DNA of 64,000 nt, from the NCBI RefSeq assembly GCF_004362715.1, contig NZ_SNYC01000009.1:1-64000 (forward strand), written 5' to 3'. This stretch comes from Pedobacter metabolipauper (GTDB lineage: Bacteria > Bacteroidota > Bacteroidia > Sphingobacteriales > Sphingobacteriaceae). The position numbers and the translations under genes were made by a program. The notes beneath the pieces are model-generated. The model did no database searches. It was not told the DNA's origin and saw only the letters and a list, made by a program, of their open reading frames with translations. Positions 19,513 through 27,605 of this stretch are shown here, piece after piece (the first letter of the stretch is position 1; each line of letters opens with the position of its first letter).

Positions 19513-19974
19513 CTATTTAAATACATCGAAGCTATATTGTGCATCGTCCCAAAACTGATCCAATGCAACCATCCTGACCTTAAAAAAAGTAATGAGATCA
19601 GGCCAGTCTTCCTGTTTAAAGATATTTACGCCGTACAGATGCTTAACTATCCGGGTTACCGTTTTACCATATTCATTGGATACGTGCAGTTCCCATTCCC
19701 ATTCCTCTTCAAAATAACCATTCAGGATATTTTTAAATTCTTTAAACTGTTCAAAGATCAGTTCCTGGATAGAGGGATCAGGGTGTACGATCTCGATTGC
19801 TATGGCTGCTGATTTTTGTCCGGCATCCATTTTAAAGTTCAGGTGCTTAATCCCTGTTTTGTAATTGACCCAATTGATCCGTTGTCCTTCTGCCGAAGGC
19901 TGCAGGGCCATATATTGCCCAAAGGCTGTCCAAAAGGATTGTTTGATTGATGATGCCTGGTCTTTGCTGTACAA
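19513..19974 (-). CDS. DUF4268 family protein
   Basis: 153 residues, full length for the family, beginning MYSKDQASSIKQSFW and containing INWVNYKTGIKHLNF and IEIVHPDP. The first codon is TTG. There is no ATG between it and the upstream in-frame stop, and family members start at this MYS position, so TTG is very probably the real start. The protein is cytosolic, rich in Trp and acidic residues, and of unknown function; some family members occur next to restriction or DNA-repair genes, but no such context exists here. It is probably monocistronic. Confidence 0.8.
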   Translation of the reverse strand: MYSKDQASSIKQSFWTAFGQYMALQPSAEGQRINWVNYKTGIKHLNFKMDAGQKSAAIAIEIVHPDPSIQELIFEQFKEFKNILNGYFEEEWEWELHVSNEYGKTVTRIVKHLYGVNIFKQEDWPDLITFFKVRMVALDQFWDDAQYSFDVFK

Positions 19975-20044
19975 AATATAGGGTTTTAGGAGTTCAAAGG
20001 TATAGGTTCTGCATCAGGATGCAAAATGAAGAAACAAAACAGCG

Positions 20045-20099
20045 TTTAAAGTGTACTATAAATTAGAGTCTGCTTTAATTGTTTAGGGTGTACTTTAAA
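20045..20099. promoter_or_regulatory. Two tandem 18-bp palindromic operators upstream of the DUF421 gene
   Basis: TTTAAAGTGTACTATAAA (20045-20062) and TTTAGGGTGTACTTTAAA (20082-20099) are both near matches to the same palindrome, TTTAAAGT-GT-ACTTTAAA, with centres 37 bp apart. The mismatches fall in different half-sites. They lie 59-113 bp before the start codon of the DUF421 gene and look like paired binding sites for a dimeric winged-helix regulator. The regulator itself is not in the window. Confidence 0.6.
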
Positions 20100-20157
20100 T
20101 TCAACTTCTGATGAATTGAATAAAGCATACGATAAACAAAGCATACAACTATGAATC

Positions 20158-20871
20158 ATGGATAAACTTCAGATTTTTGATTTTCACCGCATCTTCATTG
20201 GCGATTTCCCGATGCTCTTTTTAATGGAGATCGTTTTTAGAACGGGTGTCATGTACATATATACCATTCTTTTGCTTCGCTTTCTGGGTAAACGAAGTAT
20301 GGGCCAGCTTTCTACCCTGGAGGTTGCGATCATCATTTGCTTTGGCTCTGCCGTCGGAGATCCGATGATGGGTGCTGATGTACCATTACTTCATGGTATG
20401 GTTGTGATCACCACGGTTGGCCTGCTGCAAACCGGAATGGAACGCCTGATTAACCGGCATCGAAAAATGGAAACCCTAATGGAGGGGAAGCCGGATTGTT
20501 TAGTAAATGACGGACTGGTCGTGTATGAGAACCTTAAAGTAAACAACCTGTCGCAAGAAGATTTGTTCCGGTCGCTGAGAAGTAACCAGGTAGATCATTT
20601 GGGAGAAGTAAAAATGGCATTGTTTGAAACATCCGGCTATATCTCTGTTTCCTTTCATGCCCCAAAGAACATTAAGCCGGGCCTACCGGTTGTTCCCAGA
20701 GAATTACTAGATCCCAATTCATTGTTTGACGGTGCTGACCGTGTGCCTGATGCCCGAAAATACAGCTGTACCAATTGCGGTTACACGAAGGGCTTCTCTT
20801 CTTCTGAATACTTTGGATCCTGCCTAAGCTGTTCCTGCACCTGCTGGGTTAAAGCAGGTTTAAGCGAATAA
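20158..20871 (+). CDS. DUF421 (YetF-like) membrane protein with C-terminal Cys-rich tail
   Basis: 237 residues. Three predicted membrane helices occupy about residues 18-105 (MYIYTILLLRFLGKRSMGQLS and VAIIICFGSAVGDPMMG, in parts, are the family signature). A soluble DUF421 domain follows (about 110-190, GKPDCLVNDGLVVYENL). Unusually, the last 35 residues carry a CTNC pair and then CLSCSCTC, a zinc-ribbon-like arrangement that I do not associate with ordinary DUF421 proteins. The function of the family is unknown. The gene has its own upstream palindromic sites and is followed by the promoter of the sulfatase operon. Confidence 0.85.
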   Translation: MDKLQIFDFHRIFIGDFPMLFLMEIVFRTGVMYIYTILLLRFLGKRSMGQLSTLEVAIIICFGSAVGDPMMGADVPLLHGMVVITTVGLLQTGMERLINRHRKMETLMEGKPDCLVNDGLVVYENLKVNNLSQEDLFRSLRSNQVDHLGEVKMALFETSGYISVSFHAPKNIKPGLPVVPRELLDPNSLFDGADRVPDARKYSCTNCGYTKGFSSSEYFGSCLSCSCTCWVKAGLSE

Positions 20872-20896
20872 TCGTTGCAAAATAAAGTCTACAAAA

Positions 20897-20928
20897 TTAG
20901 TAGTCTATTAAAATAGTTTTTATATTTG
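20897..20928 (+). promoter_or_regulatory. Bacteroidota-type promoter of the leader/SusCD/sulfatase operon
   Basis: A perfect -7 element TATATTTG lies at 20921-20928, and a weak -33 element (TTAG, 20897-20900) lies 20 bp upstream. Expected transcription start is about 20934, giving a 5' leader of only about 15 nt before the leader ORF at 20948. The direct repeat AGTCTA (20886-20891 and 20902-20907) and the dyad CTAC-aaaatta-GTAG overlap the -33 region and could be an operator. Confidence 0.65.
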
Positions 20929-20947
20929 TGAACTTAATCAAACTAAT

Positions 20948-21013
20948 ATGAAACTATATTTTACTATTCCCGTATCCCGCCTACCGAAAAAACAGTATTG
21001 TTGTTGTTGCTGA
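20948..21013 (+). CDS. 21-residue leader peptide ending in four consecutive cysteines
   Basis: ATG at 20948, 20 further codons, TGA at 21011-21013. The last four codons are TGT TGT TGT TGC, giving QYCCCC at the C-terminus; the middle is basic (RLPKK). It begins just downstream of a perfect -7 promoter element and lies 160 bp upstream of the SusC gene of a sulfatase operon. A run of rare-amino-acid codons directly before the stop is the hallmark of ribosome-mediated attenuation leaders (as in trp and his leaders; poly-Cys upstream ORFs acting this way have been described in mycobacteria). I infer that ribosome stalling on Cys codons when cysteine is scarce alters folding of the downstream RNA and permits expression of the sulfatase genes. 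The peptide itself probably has no other function. Confidence 0.7.
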   Translation: MKLYFTIPVSRLPKKQYCCCC

Positions 21014-21172
21014 CCTTTTGCAGTTTCTAACAGCTGGTTAAAGCTGCTGAACACCTTCTTTTAATAAAAAAGGGAAATACGTTACCGCATTTCCCCCAGG
21101 CCAATTCATGAAACAGGAATTCAATTGGCGTTGCTCCTGTTTCGATTATTCCAACTAACCCATTTCAAAGTT
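21014..21172 (+). promoter_or_regulatory. Structured 5' leader with competing hairpins (candidate attenuator)
   Basis: After the poly-Cys ORF come: a small hairpin cagct/agctg (21031-21046), a 7-bp stem gggaaat/atttccc (21072-21078 / 21089-21095), gccaatt/aattggc (21100-21106 / 21123-21129), and gaaacagga/tcctgtttc (21110-21118 / 21135-21143). The last two interlock, so they exclude each other or form a pseudoknot. None has a clear U-tract, so the mechanism may be Rho-dependent or translational. The SusC start ATG is at 21173. Confidence 0.4.
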
Positions 21173-24100
21173 ATGCATAATTTTGAGAAAGTCAATCCGG
21201 CAATCCGGATATTGGCTTCGTTCATTACGTGTTTTTTCGTATTTATCCCATTTTTAGGACTTGCCCAGGTCCCCACGCAGCCTACCATTAATTCTAAACT
21301 TAAAGGGAAGGTTACCGACTCGCGCACTAAAGAATCTTTGCCTGGTGTGAATGTTAAGATCAAAGGCGTAACGAACTCTACCATCACAGATGCCACCGGT
21401 GAATTTGAACTGATTACCGGCCAGAAGTTTCCATATACGCTGATCATCAGCTATGTTGGTTATAAGACCATAGAACTCTTTGTGGATGGAAGTCCGGTTG
21501 CCATTTCCCTGGAAGAGATCTCTAACCAGCTTAACGACATTGTTGTAGTTGGTTATGGCACCCAGAAACGAAGTGATGTTACCGGCTCTGTATCATCGGT
21601 ATCCCAAACCAGTTTAAAGCAGCCGGTTAGTTCGATAGACCAGGCATTAAAAGGTGCTGCTCCCGGAATCCAGGTTACCCAAACTTCGGGACAGCCTGGG
21701 GGTGGTGTAAGTATCCGCATCCGTGGCGGCAGTTCGATACAGGGTGGTAATGAACCTTTGTATGTGATTGATGGCTTCCCGGTTTACAACAGCACTTCTT
21801 CTGCCGGTACGCTGAGCGGGATCCCGGTTAATCCGTTGTCCTCGATCAATCCTGCAGATATTGAAACGGTAGACATTTTAAAAGATGCATCGGCCACTGC
21901 CATTTATGGTTCAAGAGGTGCCAATGGTGTGGTGATCATCACCACTAAAAAGGGAAAGTCCAACTTAACCGTCTTAAATTATGAAGCCAGTTTCGGTATT
22001 CAATCCATCCGGAAAAAGGTGGATGTGCTTAATGCGCGTGATTTCTCTATTTTAAGAAATGAAGCCTTGTTTGACGCTAATCCTGCGTTAGGTCCAAACC
22101 AATACTTGTCGCAGGCACAGATCAGCCAGCTCGGCGAAGGCACCAACTGGCAGGATGCTGCATTAAGGGATGCTGCTACACAAACCCACCAGATTTCCTT
22201 AAGCGGCGGCAGTGAAAAGGTGCGTTACCTCCTTTCCGGAAATTATGTAAAACAGGACGGGATCATTAAAAATACAGACTTTAAACGGCTTGGTTTCCGG
22301 GCAAATGTGGATGCCCGGCCTTATGAAAACCTAAAGGTGAGTGCCAGCCTGACCTTTAACAAATCGGACGCCAATGTAGCACCCGGCGGAATTATAGGTT
22401 CCTTACTGATTATGCCGCCCACGGCATCTATTTATGATGCTAACGGCGGCTATACCCTCCGAAATCCTTTCGAGAATATTTTTGCCAATCCCATTGCAAC
22501 GATTCTTGAACAGACCAACCAATCGACTACAAACCGGTTGCTGGGAACTGCTTTTGCTGAATATTCAATTATTCCCGGTCTTACGGTAAAAGTGCTGTTT
22601 GGTGCGGATGTGAATAACATAGCCGAAAAAAGCTATGTTCCCAGCACGATCTATGAAGGCAGTCTGACCAATGGATCTGCTGGAAGAGGTTCACTCAACT
22701 CCTATTCCTGGCTAAATGAGAATACCGTTAATTATGCCAAAACGATTGGAAAACATACTTTTGATGTGCTGGCCGGTTTTACACAGCAGGAATATACACG
22801 GGAGAACTTTACTGCCGCTGCGCAAAACTTTATTGTGGATGACTTAGGTCCGGATGGATTGTCTGGCGGTGCTACACTGGTTAAACCCGGTTCTGATGCG
22901 ACCGACTGGATTCTTCATTCTTACCTGGGAAGGATCAATTATAATTATAACAATTTATATTATGCTACTGCAAGTATCCGGACGGATGGTTCTTCCAGGT
23001 TTGGTAAGGGCAATAAATGGGGATATTTTCCATCTGCAGCATTATCTTGGAAGATCAGCAATGAATCCTTTTTTAGTTCCCTGTCTGAAACGATCAGCGA
23101 TCTAAAGTTAAGAACGAGTTTTGGTACTACCGGAAACCTTGAAATTGGAGAGTATCAGTCTCTTGCTACACTGGGTACTTACACCTACATTATTGGAAAT
23201 TCAATTTTAACGGGCTTTTCTCCCAACCGGATTGGAAATCCCAATTTAAGCTGGGAAACCACCTATCAATATGATGCCGGGATAGATATTGGCTTTGCAG
23301 CAAACCGGATCCAGCTTACCCTTGATGGTTATTATAAAAAGACAACGGACCTGCTGCTCAATGTTGAAATTCCATGGACTTCAGGCTATCCTTCGTCGCT
23401 GCAAAACTATGGATCGGTACAGAATACCGGTTTTGAAATTGGCATCAATACGAAGAACCTGACCGGGGCTTTATTGTGGAATACAGGACTGAATGTTTCT
23501 ATTAACCGGAACAAGGTGCTAACGATTGGAAATGGGGCTAGCTCCTACATTAACGGCAATTATATCATTCGCGTTGGTGAACCCCTGGGCAGCTTTTTCG
23601 GGAATGTGACCAATGGTATCCTGCAGACCGGCGAAGAAGCTGAAAAGGGAAAATATACCGGGAATGCGGTTCCTAAGGCAGGCGACCGGTTATACCGGGA
23701 TGTGAATACCGATGGTTCGTTTACCACAGCTGCCGATAAGGATATTATTGGGAATGCACAACCAGATTTCATTTTTGGGTTAACGAATACCTTTTCATGG
23801 AAGGGTTTTGACCTGTCTGTTATTTTGCAGGGCGCCTATGGGAACCAGATCCTGAATACCAACCGGCAGAACCTAGAATTGTTTACGGGGCAGCAAAATG
23901 CGGCTGCTTCTGCAAAGGACAGATGGACGCCTGCAAATCCGAGCCAGGTCTTACCACGTGCCAAGCTAGACCCTGCTCCCGTCTTTTCTGACCGTTTTAT
24001 TGAAGATGGTTCCTTTTTAAGGGTTCAGAATGTTACACTGGGCTATTCGCTTCCCAGATCGCTGCTGAGCAGGTTAAAGTTGTCCAGGGCGGGCATTTTT

Positions 24101-24247
24101 GTGTCCGGACAGAACCTGCTGACCTGGACCAATTACACAGGTTTTGATCCTGAGGTAACTTCTGGAAGCAATGTCTCTCCGGGAACTGATGCCGGGATCT
24201 ATCCGGTTTCAAGAACGGTTAGTGCAGGTGTAAGAATTGGGTTTTAG
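21173..24247 (+). CDS. SusC/RagA TonB-linked outer-membrane transporter (no STN domain)
   Basis: 1024 residues from the ATG at 21173; an upstream in-frame TTG at 21125 lies inside the leader structures and is less likely. A signal peptide (ILASFITCFFVFIPFLGLAQ) is followed by a carboxypeptidase-regulatory-like domain (about 40-120, KVTDSRTKESLPGVNVKIKG), the plug (about 130-250, DVTGSVSSV and LKDASATAIYGSRGANGVV) and a barrel ending VSAGVRIGF. There is no STN domain, so it is not sigma/FecR-controlled. Linked to two sulfatases and a poly-Cys leader, it probably imports a sulfated organic compound or its desulfated product (inference). The SusD partner follows 124 bp downstream. Confidence 0.93.
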   Translation: MHNFEKVNPAIRILASFITCFFVFIPFLGLAQVPTQPTINSKLKGKVTDSRTKESLPGVNVKIKGVTNSTITDATGEFELITGQKFPYTLIISYVGYKTIELFVDGSPVAISLEEISNQLNDIVVVGYGTQKRSDVTGSVSSVSQTSLKQPVSSIDQALKGAAPGIQVTQTSGQPGGGVSIRIRGGSSIQGGNEPLYVIDGFPVYNSTSSAGTLSGIPVNPLSSINPADIETVDILKDASATAIYGSRGANGVVIITTKKGKSNLTVLNYEASFGIQSIRKKVDVLNARDFSILRNEALFDANPALGPNQYLSQAQISQLGEGTNWQDAALRDAATQTHQISLSGGSEKVRYLLSGNYVKQDGIIKNTDFKRLGFRANVDARPYENLKVSASLTFNKSDANVAPGGIIGSLLIMPPTASIYDANGGYTLRNPFENIFANPIATILEQTNQSTTNRLLGTAFAEYSIIPGLTVKVLFGADVNNIAEKSYVPSTIYEGSLTNGSAGRGSLNSYSWLNENTVNYAKTIGKHTFDVLAGFTQQEYTRENFTAAAQNFIVDDLGPDGLSGGATLVKPGSDATDWILHSYLGRINYNYNNLYYATASIRTDGSSRFGKGNKWGYFPSAALSWKISNESFFSSLSETISDLKLRTSFGTTGNLEIGEYQSLATLGTYTYIIGNSILTGFSPNRIGNPNLSWETTYQYDAGIDIGFAANRIQLTLDGYYKKTTDLLLNVEIPWTSGYPSSLQNYGSVQNTGFEIGINTKNLTGALLWNTGLNVSINRNKVLTIGNGASSYINGNYIIRVGEPLGSFFGNVTNGILQTGEEAEKGKYTGNAVPKAGDRLYRDVNTDGSFTTAADKDIIGNAQPDFIFGLTNTFSWKGFDLSVILQGAYGNQILNTNRQNLELFTGQQNAAASAKDRWTPANPSQVLPRAKLDPAPVFSDRFIEDGSFLRVQNVTLGYSLPRSLLSRLKLSRAGIFVSGQNLLTWTNYTGFDPEVTSGSNVSPGTDAGIYPVSRTVSAGVRIGF

Positions 24248-24371
24248 CAGGCTGAATGGAGTGCTGCTGACCCTTATAAATTAATTAAATGAAGCCAATG
24301 TGCGAATAAGTTCATGTGCTATAATAAATAGCACTTACAACGGCTGCATCACGATATAAATGATATTTCTA

Positions 24372-25841
24372 ATGAAAACTAAACAGTTACACTACCTGAT
24401 CATTCTTACTTTAAGCCTGTTTTCCTGCTCTAAGCTGGATGAGAAGCCTGCCGCCTTGCTGGTTTCTGACCAGTTCTATGAAAATGAAGCACAGGCTACA
24501 GCTGCGGTTACTGCAGCCTACAGAAAGTTATATGATAGCGGACAATCCCTGTATAACGGGTTATTTCAGATTGGGGTTGAAATGGCTACAGACGATTATG
24601 AAGCGGGTCCGCGTGCAAGAAACGCGCATGTGAGGGCTATTTCTGGCCTTACCCATGATTCTTCAAATGACCGTATGGAGCAGTTGTGGAAGCAAAGCTA
24701 CGATGCGATCAACGTTTCTAACATTGCTATAGATCGTATTGCGGTTATTGATGCGTCGAAAATTTCTGAGACGGCCAGGACCAGGCTAACCAACGAAGCT
24801 AAATTTTTAAGGGCGCTGCACTATTTTAACCTGGTACGCTGGTTCGGCGGAATTCCGGTTGTTCTGCATGAAGTGACTTCACTTACCCCAGAGAATCTAT
24901 ATGTAGAAAAGGCTGCGGAAGACGCTGTTTATCTGCAGATTATTCAGGACCTGAAAGATGCGGAAACTTTACCAGCCACTTATGGAGCTGCTGATATTGG
25001 GAGGGCCACTTCTGGTGCCGTTAAAAGTTTACTGGCCAAGGTATACCTTACCCATAAGGACTGGCAGCTTGCTGCTGATAAGAGCAAGGAGGTTATTGAT
25101 GGCAAGCAGTATGCGCTGTTTGATGAGTTTGCTGATGTGTTCAATGTGGCTGCTAAAAATGGTAAGGAGCATATCTTCTCTGCGCAGTTTAAAGGGAATG
25201 CGGGTTACCAGGGCAATAGCCTGGCAAGCCGGTCTGCGCCGGCAGATGTTCCCGGTATAAATGGAGATTATGCAGATGCACTGCATGTTGCCGGCGGCTT
25301 GTATGAAAGCTACAGCACAACGGATAAACGCCGCGCGGTTACCTTTGTTACCCAGATTGTAAGTCCGGTGAATGGCCAGCTATATACACTTGCGACTCCC
25401 CAGTTTAATAAATATTATGATCCGGCAGTGGTGGGCAACCAAAGCCAGTCGTCCAAAAACCTCTCCATCATCCGCTATGCCGAAGTGCTGCTGATCTACG
25501 CGGAAGCGGTGAATGAACTGAACGGTCCGACGACGGCTGCATACGATGCGATTGACCTGGTACGCAGCCGTGCCGGGATCAGCAGGCTGCAGGATCAGGT
25601 GCCTGCGCTGAACAAAGATGAATTTCGCGATGCTGTTTTTCAGGAGCGCCGCAAAGAATTTGTTTACGAGTACCAGCGCTGGTTTGACCTGGTACGCAGA
25701 GGCCCTGAATATTACATCCGAATTTTAAAGGCCGCGGGTAAAACGCTCGCAGCTGCACGGCATATACACTTCCCCACTCCGCAGCGCGAACTGAACCTAA
25801 ACCTTAAACTTAAGCAGCATCCGGACTGGGTTGGCTTTTAA
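24372..25841 (+). CDS. SusD/RagB family nutrient-binding lipoprotein
   Basis: 489 residues from the ATG at 24372 (an in-frame ATG 12 bp upstream is possible). The lipoprotein signal ends LSLFSC-SKL. SusD features are FYENEAQATAAVTAAYRKLY, the FLRALHYFNLVRWFGGIPVV segment (shortened here) near residue 145, and C-terminal ERRKEFVYEYQRWFDLVRRG followed by FPTPQRELNLN. It partners with the SusC just upstream and caps its extracellular mouth. The operon continues into two sulfatase genes. Confidence 0.92.
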   Translation: MKTKQLHYLIILTLSLFSCSKLDEKPAALLVSDQFYENEAQATAAVTAAYRKLYDSGQSLYNGLFQIGVEMATDDYEAGPRARNAHVRAISGLTHDSSNDRMEQLWKQSYDAINVSNIAIDRIAVIDASKISETARTRLTNEAKFLRALHYFNLVRWFGGIPVVLHEVTSLTPENLYVEKAAEDAVYLQIIQDLKDAETLPATYGAADIGRATSGAVKSLLAKVYLTHKDWQLAADKSKEVIDGKQYALFDEFADVFNVAAKNGKEHIFSAQFKGNAGYQGNSLASRSAPADVPGINGDYADALHVAGGLYESYSTTDKRRAVTFVTQIVSPVNGQLYTLATPQFNKYYDPAVVGNQSQSSKNLSIIRYAEVLLIYAEAVNELNGPTTAAYDAIDLVRSRAGISRLQDQVPALNKDEFRDAVFQERRKEFVYEYQRWFDLVRRGPEYYIRILKAAGKTLAAARHIHFPTPQRELNLNLKLKQHPDWVGF

Positions 25842-25911
25842 TTTAAACCGCTCGTCTGCTTTTGATGGCGCAGATAGCCGGATAGTTTTCTAAATCCTAA
25901 TCTTACGTAAA

Positions 25912-27576
25912 ATGGAAAATTCATTAAAAAAACACTTTCAAAGATCCTTTAGCCTGATGATTGCGTGCTGCATCGGCACTGCTTCATCCCTGCTATTTGT
26001 TTTGCCTGTCTATGCACAAAAAGCGGAGCGGCCCAATATTGTGCTGGTCCTTGTTGATGATCTTGGGTTTTCGGATACCGGCCCGTATGGAGCACTGGAC
26101 CTCGAAACACCAAACCTCGATAAGCTGGCCGGAGAGGGAATCCGGTTAAAGGAGTTTTACAACAATTCGATCTGTGCACCTACACGGGCTTCTTTATTAA
26201 CCGGACAGTACCAGCATAAGGCCGGGATGGGTTACTTCAACGTTAACCTGGGCTTACCTGCGTACCAGGGTTTTCTGAACAAGGAATCTCTTACGCTTGC
26301 TGAAGTTTTAAGAAGCGGCGGATACTCGACACTTATGTCTGGCAAATGGCATGTTGGTGACGACAAAGACCAATGGCCCAACCAGCGTGGGTTTGACCAG
26401 TTCTTTGGCTTTATTGGCGGTGCGAGCAACTACTACGAACTGGAAGCTAAAGAAAAAGCCCAGGTTCCGCTGATGCTCAACAATGAACCCTTTTACCTGG
26501 AGCCCGGCAAGTACCTTACGGACGAGATTACCGGTCATGCCCTTGATTTTTTAACTGCACAGAATCAAACGAAAAAACCCTTCTTTTTATACCTGGCGTA
26601 TAATGCGCCGCACTGGCCTTTACAGGCATTGCCGGAAGATATTGCAAAGTATAAAGGAAGGTATAAGCTGGGCTGGGATTCTTTACGAACCATCCGGTTT
26701 AAGAATGCTGTTGAAAAAGGTTTGATTGATCCGGGACAGAAAATAGCGGTTGCCGACAAGCTGTTAAAACCATGGAATAAGCTGACCTATGATGAGCAGC
26801 AGTACTGGCAATTGAGGCAGGAGGTTTATGCGGCTATGATTGATCATGTGGATCAGGGCATTGGGAAGCTGCTGGAAAAATTAAAGGAGCTTAAAAAGGA
26901 TAAGAACACGCTGATCGTGTTTATATCCGATAACGGATCTCAGGGTGGCAATGGTTTAAGATTGTATACTCAAAGGACAACTGGCCCTGTTGGCAGTGCG
27001 GGTTCTTATGAAGTTCAGAACAGTAACTGGTCGCAGACCGGGAACTCCCCTTTACGGAGCTACAAGGATTCTCCATATGAAGGCGGCATCAGTGCTCCTT
27101 TTATCGCCTGGTACCCTGGTAAGATCAACGCGAATACCATTGCGCAGGGCACGGCCCACCTGATTGACCTTGCTCCTACGTTCTACCAGCTTGCCGGCAT
27201 CACTTACCCGGCACAATTCCAAAATACAAAAACCAATGCATTAGCAGGGAAAAGCCTGGTGCCTTTATTAACCGGTCAGGTTAACCGCGTGGATCGTGCA
27301 GAGCCTTTATTTTGGGAGCGTAGCGGCAAAAAAGCAGTAAGGGATGGGAAATGGAAACTGGTTTCTCTTGCTGGTGCTGATGCCAAATATGAGCTGTACG
27401 ACCTGGAAGCGGACCGGGCTGAAAATACGGACCTTGCTGCTCAGTACCCTGAAGTAGTAGAGCGGTTAAAGTCTGCTTATACCGTTTGGGCCTCAAAAAA
27501 TGACGTGGTAGATTATGAGAAGCTGCGTCCGCTGCCTGCAGCCGGAGTACAACCAGGCAGCAGACGAACCAATTAA
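25912..27576 (+). CDS. Secreted arylsulfatase, AtsA-like (S1 family)
   Basis: 554 residues with a signal peptide (about 12-36, ending VYAQ). Metal-binding Asp49-Asp50 are in VDDLG, the sulfatase signature CAPTRASLLTG has Cys88 as the residue converted to formylglycine, and further metal ligands lie in FISDNG. The segments YNAPHWPLQALPEDIAKYKG (PHWPLQA) and the C-terminal RDGKWKLV and NDVVDY match the AtsA branch of arylsulfatases, known in Pseudomonas for release of sulfate under sulfur starvation. The likely role is hydrolysis of organic sulfate esters in the periplasm or at the surface. No formylglycine-generating or anSME gene is in this window, so activation must come from elsewhere in the genome. 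Confidence 0.92.
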   Translation: MENSLKKHFQRSFSLMIACCIGTASSLLFVLPVYAQKAERPNIVLVLVDDLGFSDTGPYGALDLETPNLDKLAGEGIRLKEFYNNSICAPTRASLLTGQYQHKAGMGYFNVNLGLPAYQGFLNKESLTLAEVLRSGGYSTLMSGKWHVGDDKDQWPNQRGFDQFFGFIGGASNYYELEAKEKAQVPLMLNNEPFYLEPGKYLTDEITGHALDFLTAQNQTKKPFFLYLAYNAPHWPLQALPEDIAKYKGRYKLGWDSLRTIRFKNAVEKGLIDPGQKIAVADKLLKPWNKLTYDEQQYWQLRQEVYAAMIDHVDQGIGKLLEKLKELKKDKNTLIVFISDNGSQGGNGLRLYTQRTTGPVGSAGSYEVQNSNWSQTGNSPLRSYKDSPYEGGISAPFIAWYPGKINANTIAQGTAHLIDLAPTFYQLAGITYPAQFQNTKTNALAGKSLVPLLTGQVNRVDRAEPLFWERSGKKAVRDGKWKLVSLAGADAKYELYDLEADRAENTDLAAQYPEVVERLKSAYTVWASKNDVVDYEKLRPLPAAGVQPGSRRTN

Positions 27577-27605
27577 TTGAGTATTTATCTTTAATACGAT
27601 TTCAC

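Noticed and set aside
21125..21172. TTG start at 21125 for the sulfatase-operon SusC
   Set aside because: It falls within the leader hairpins; the ATG at 21173 gives a normal signal peptide.
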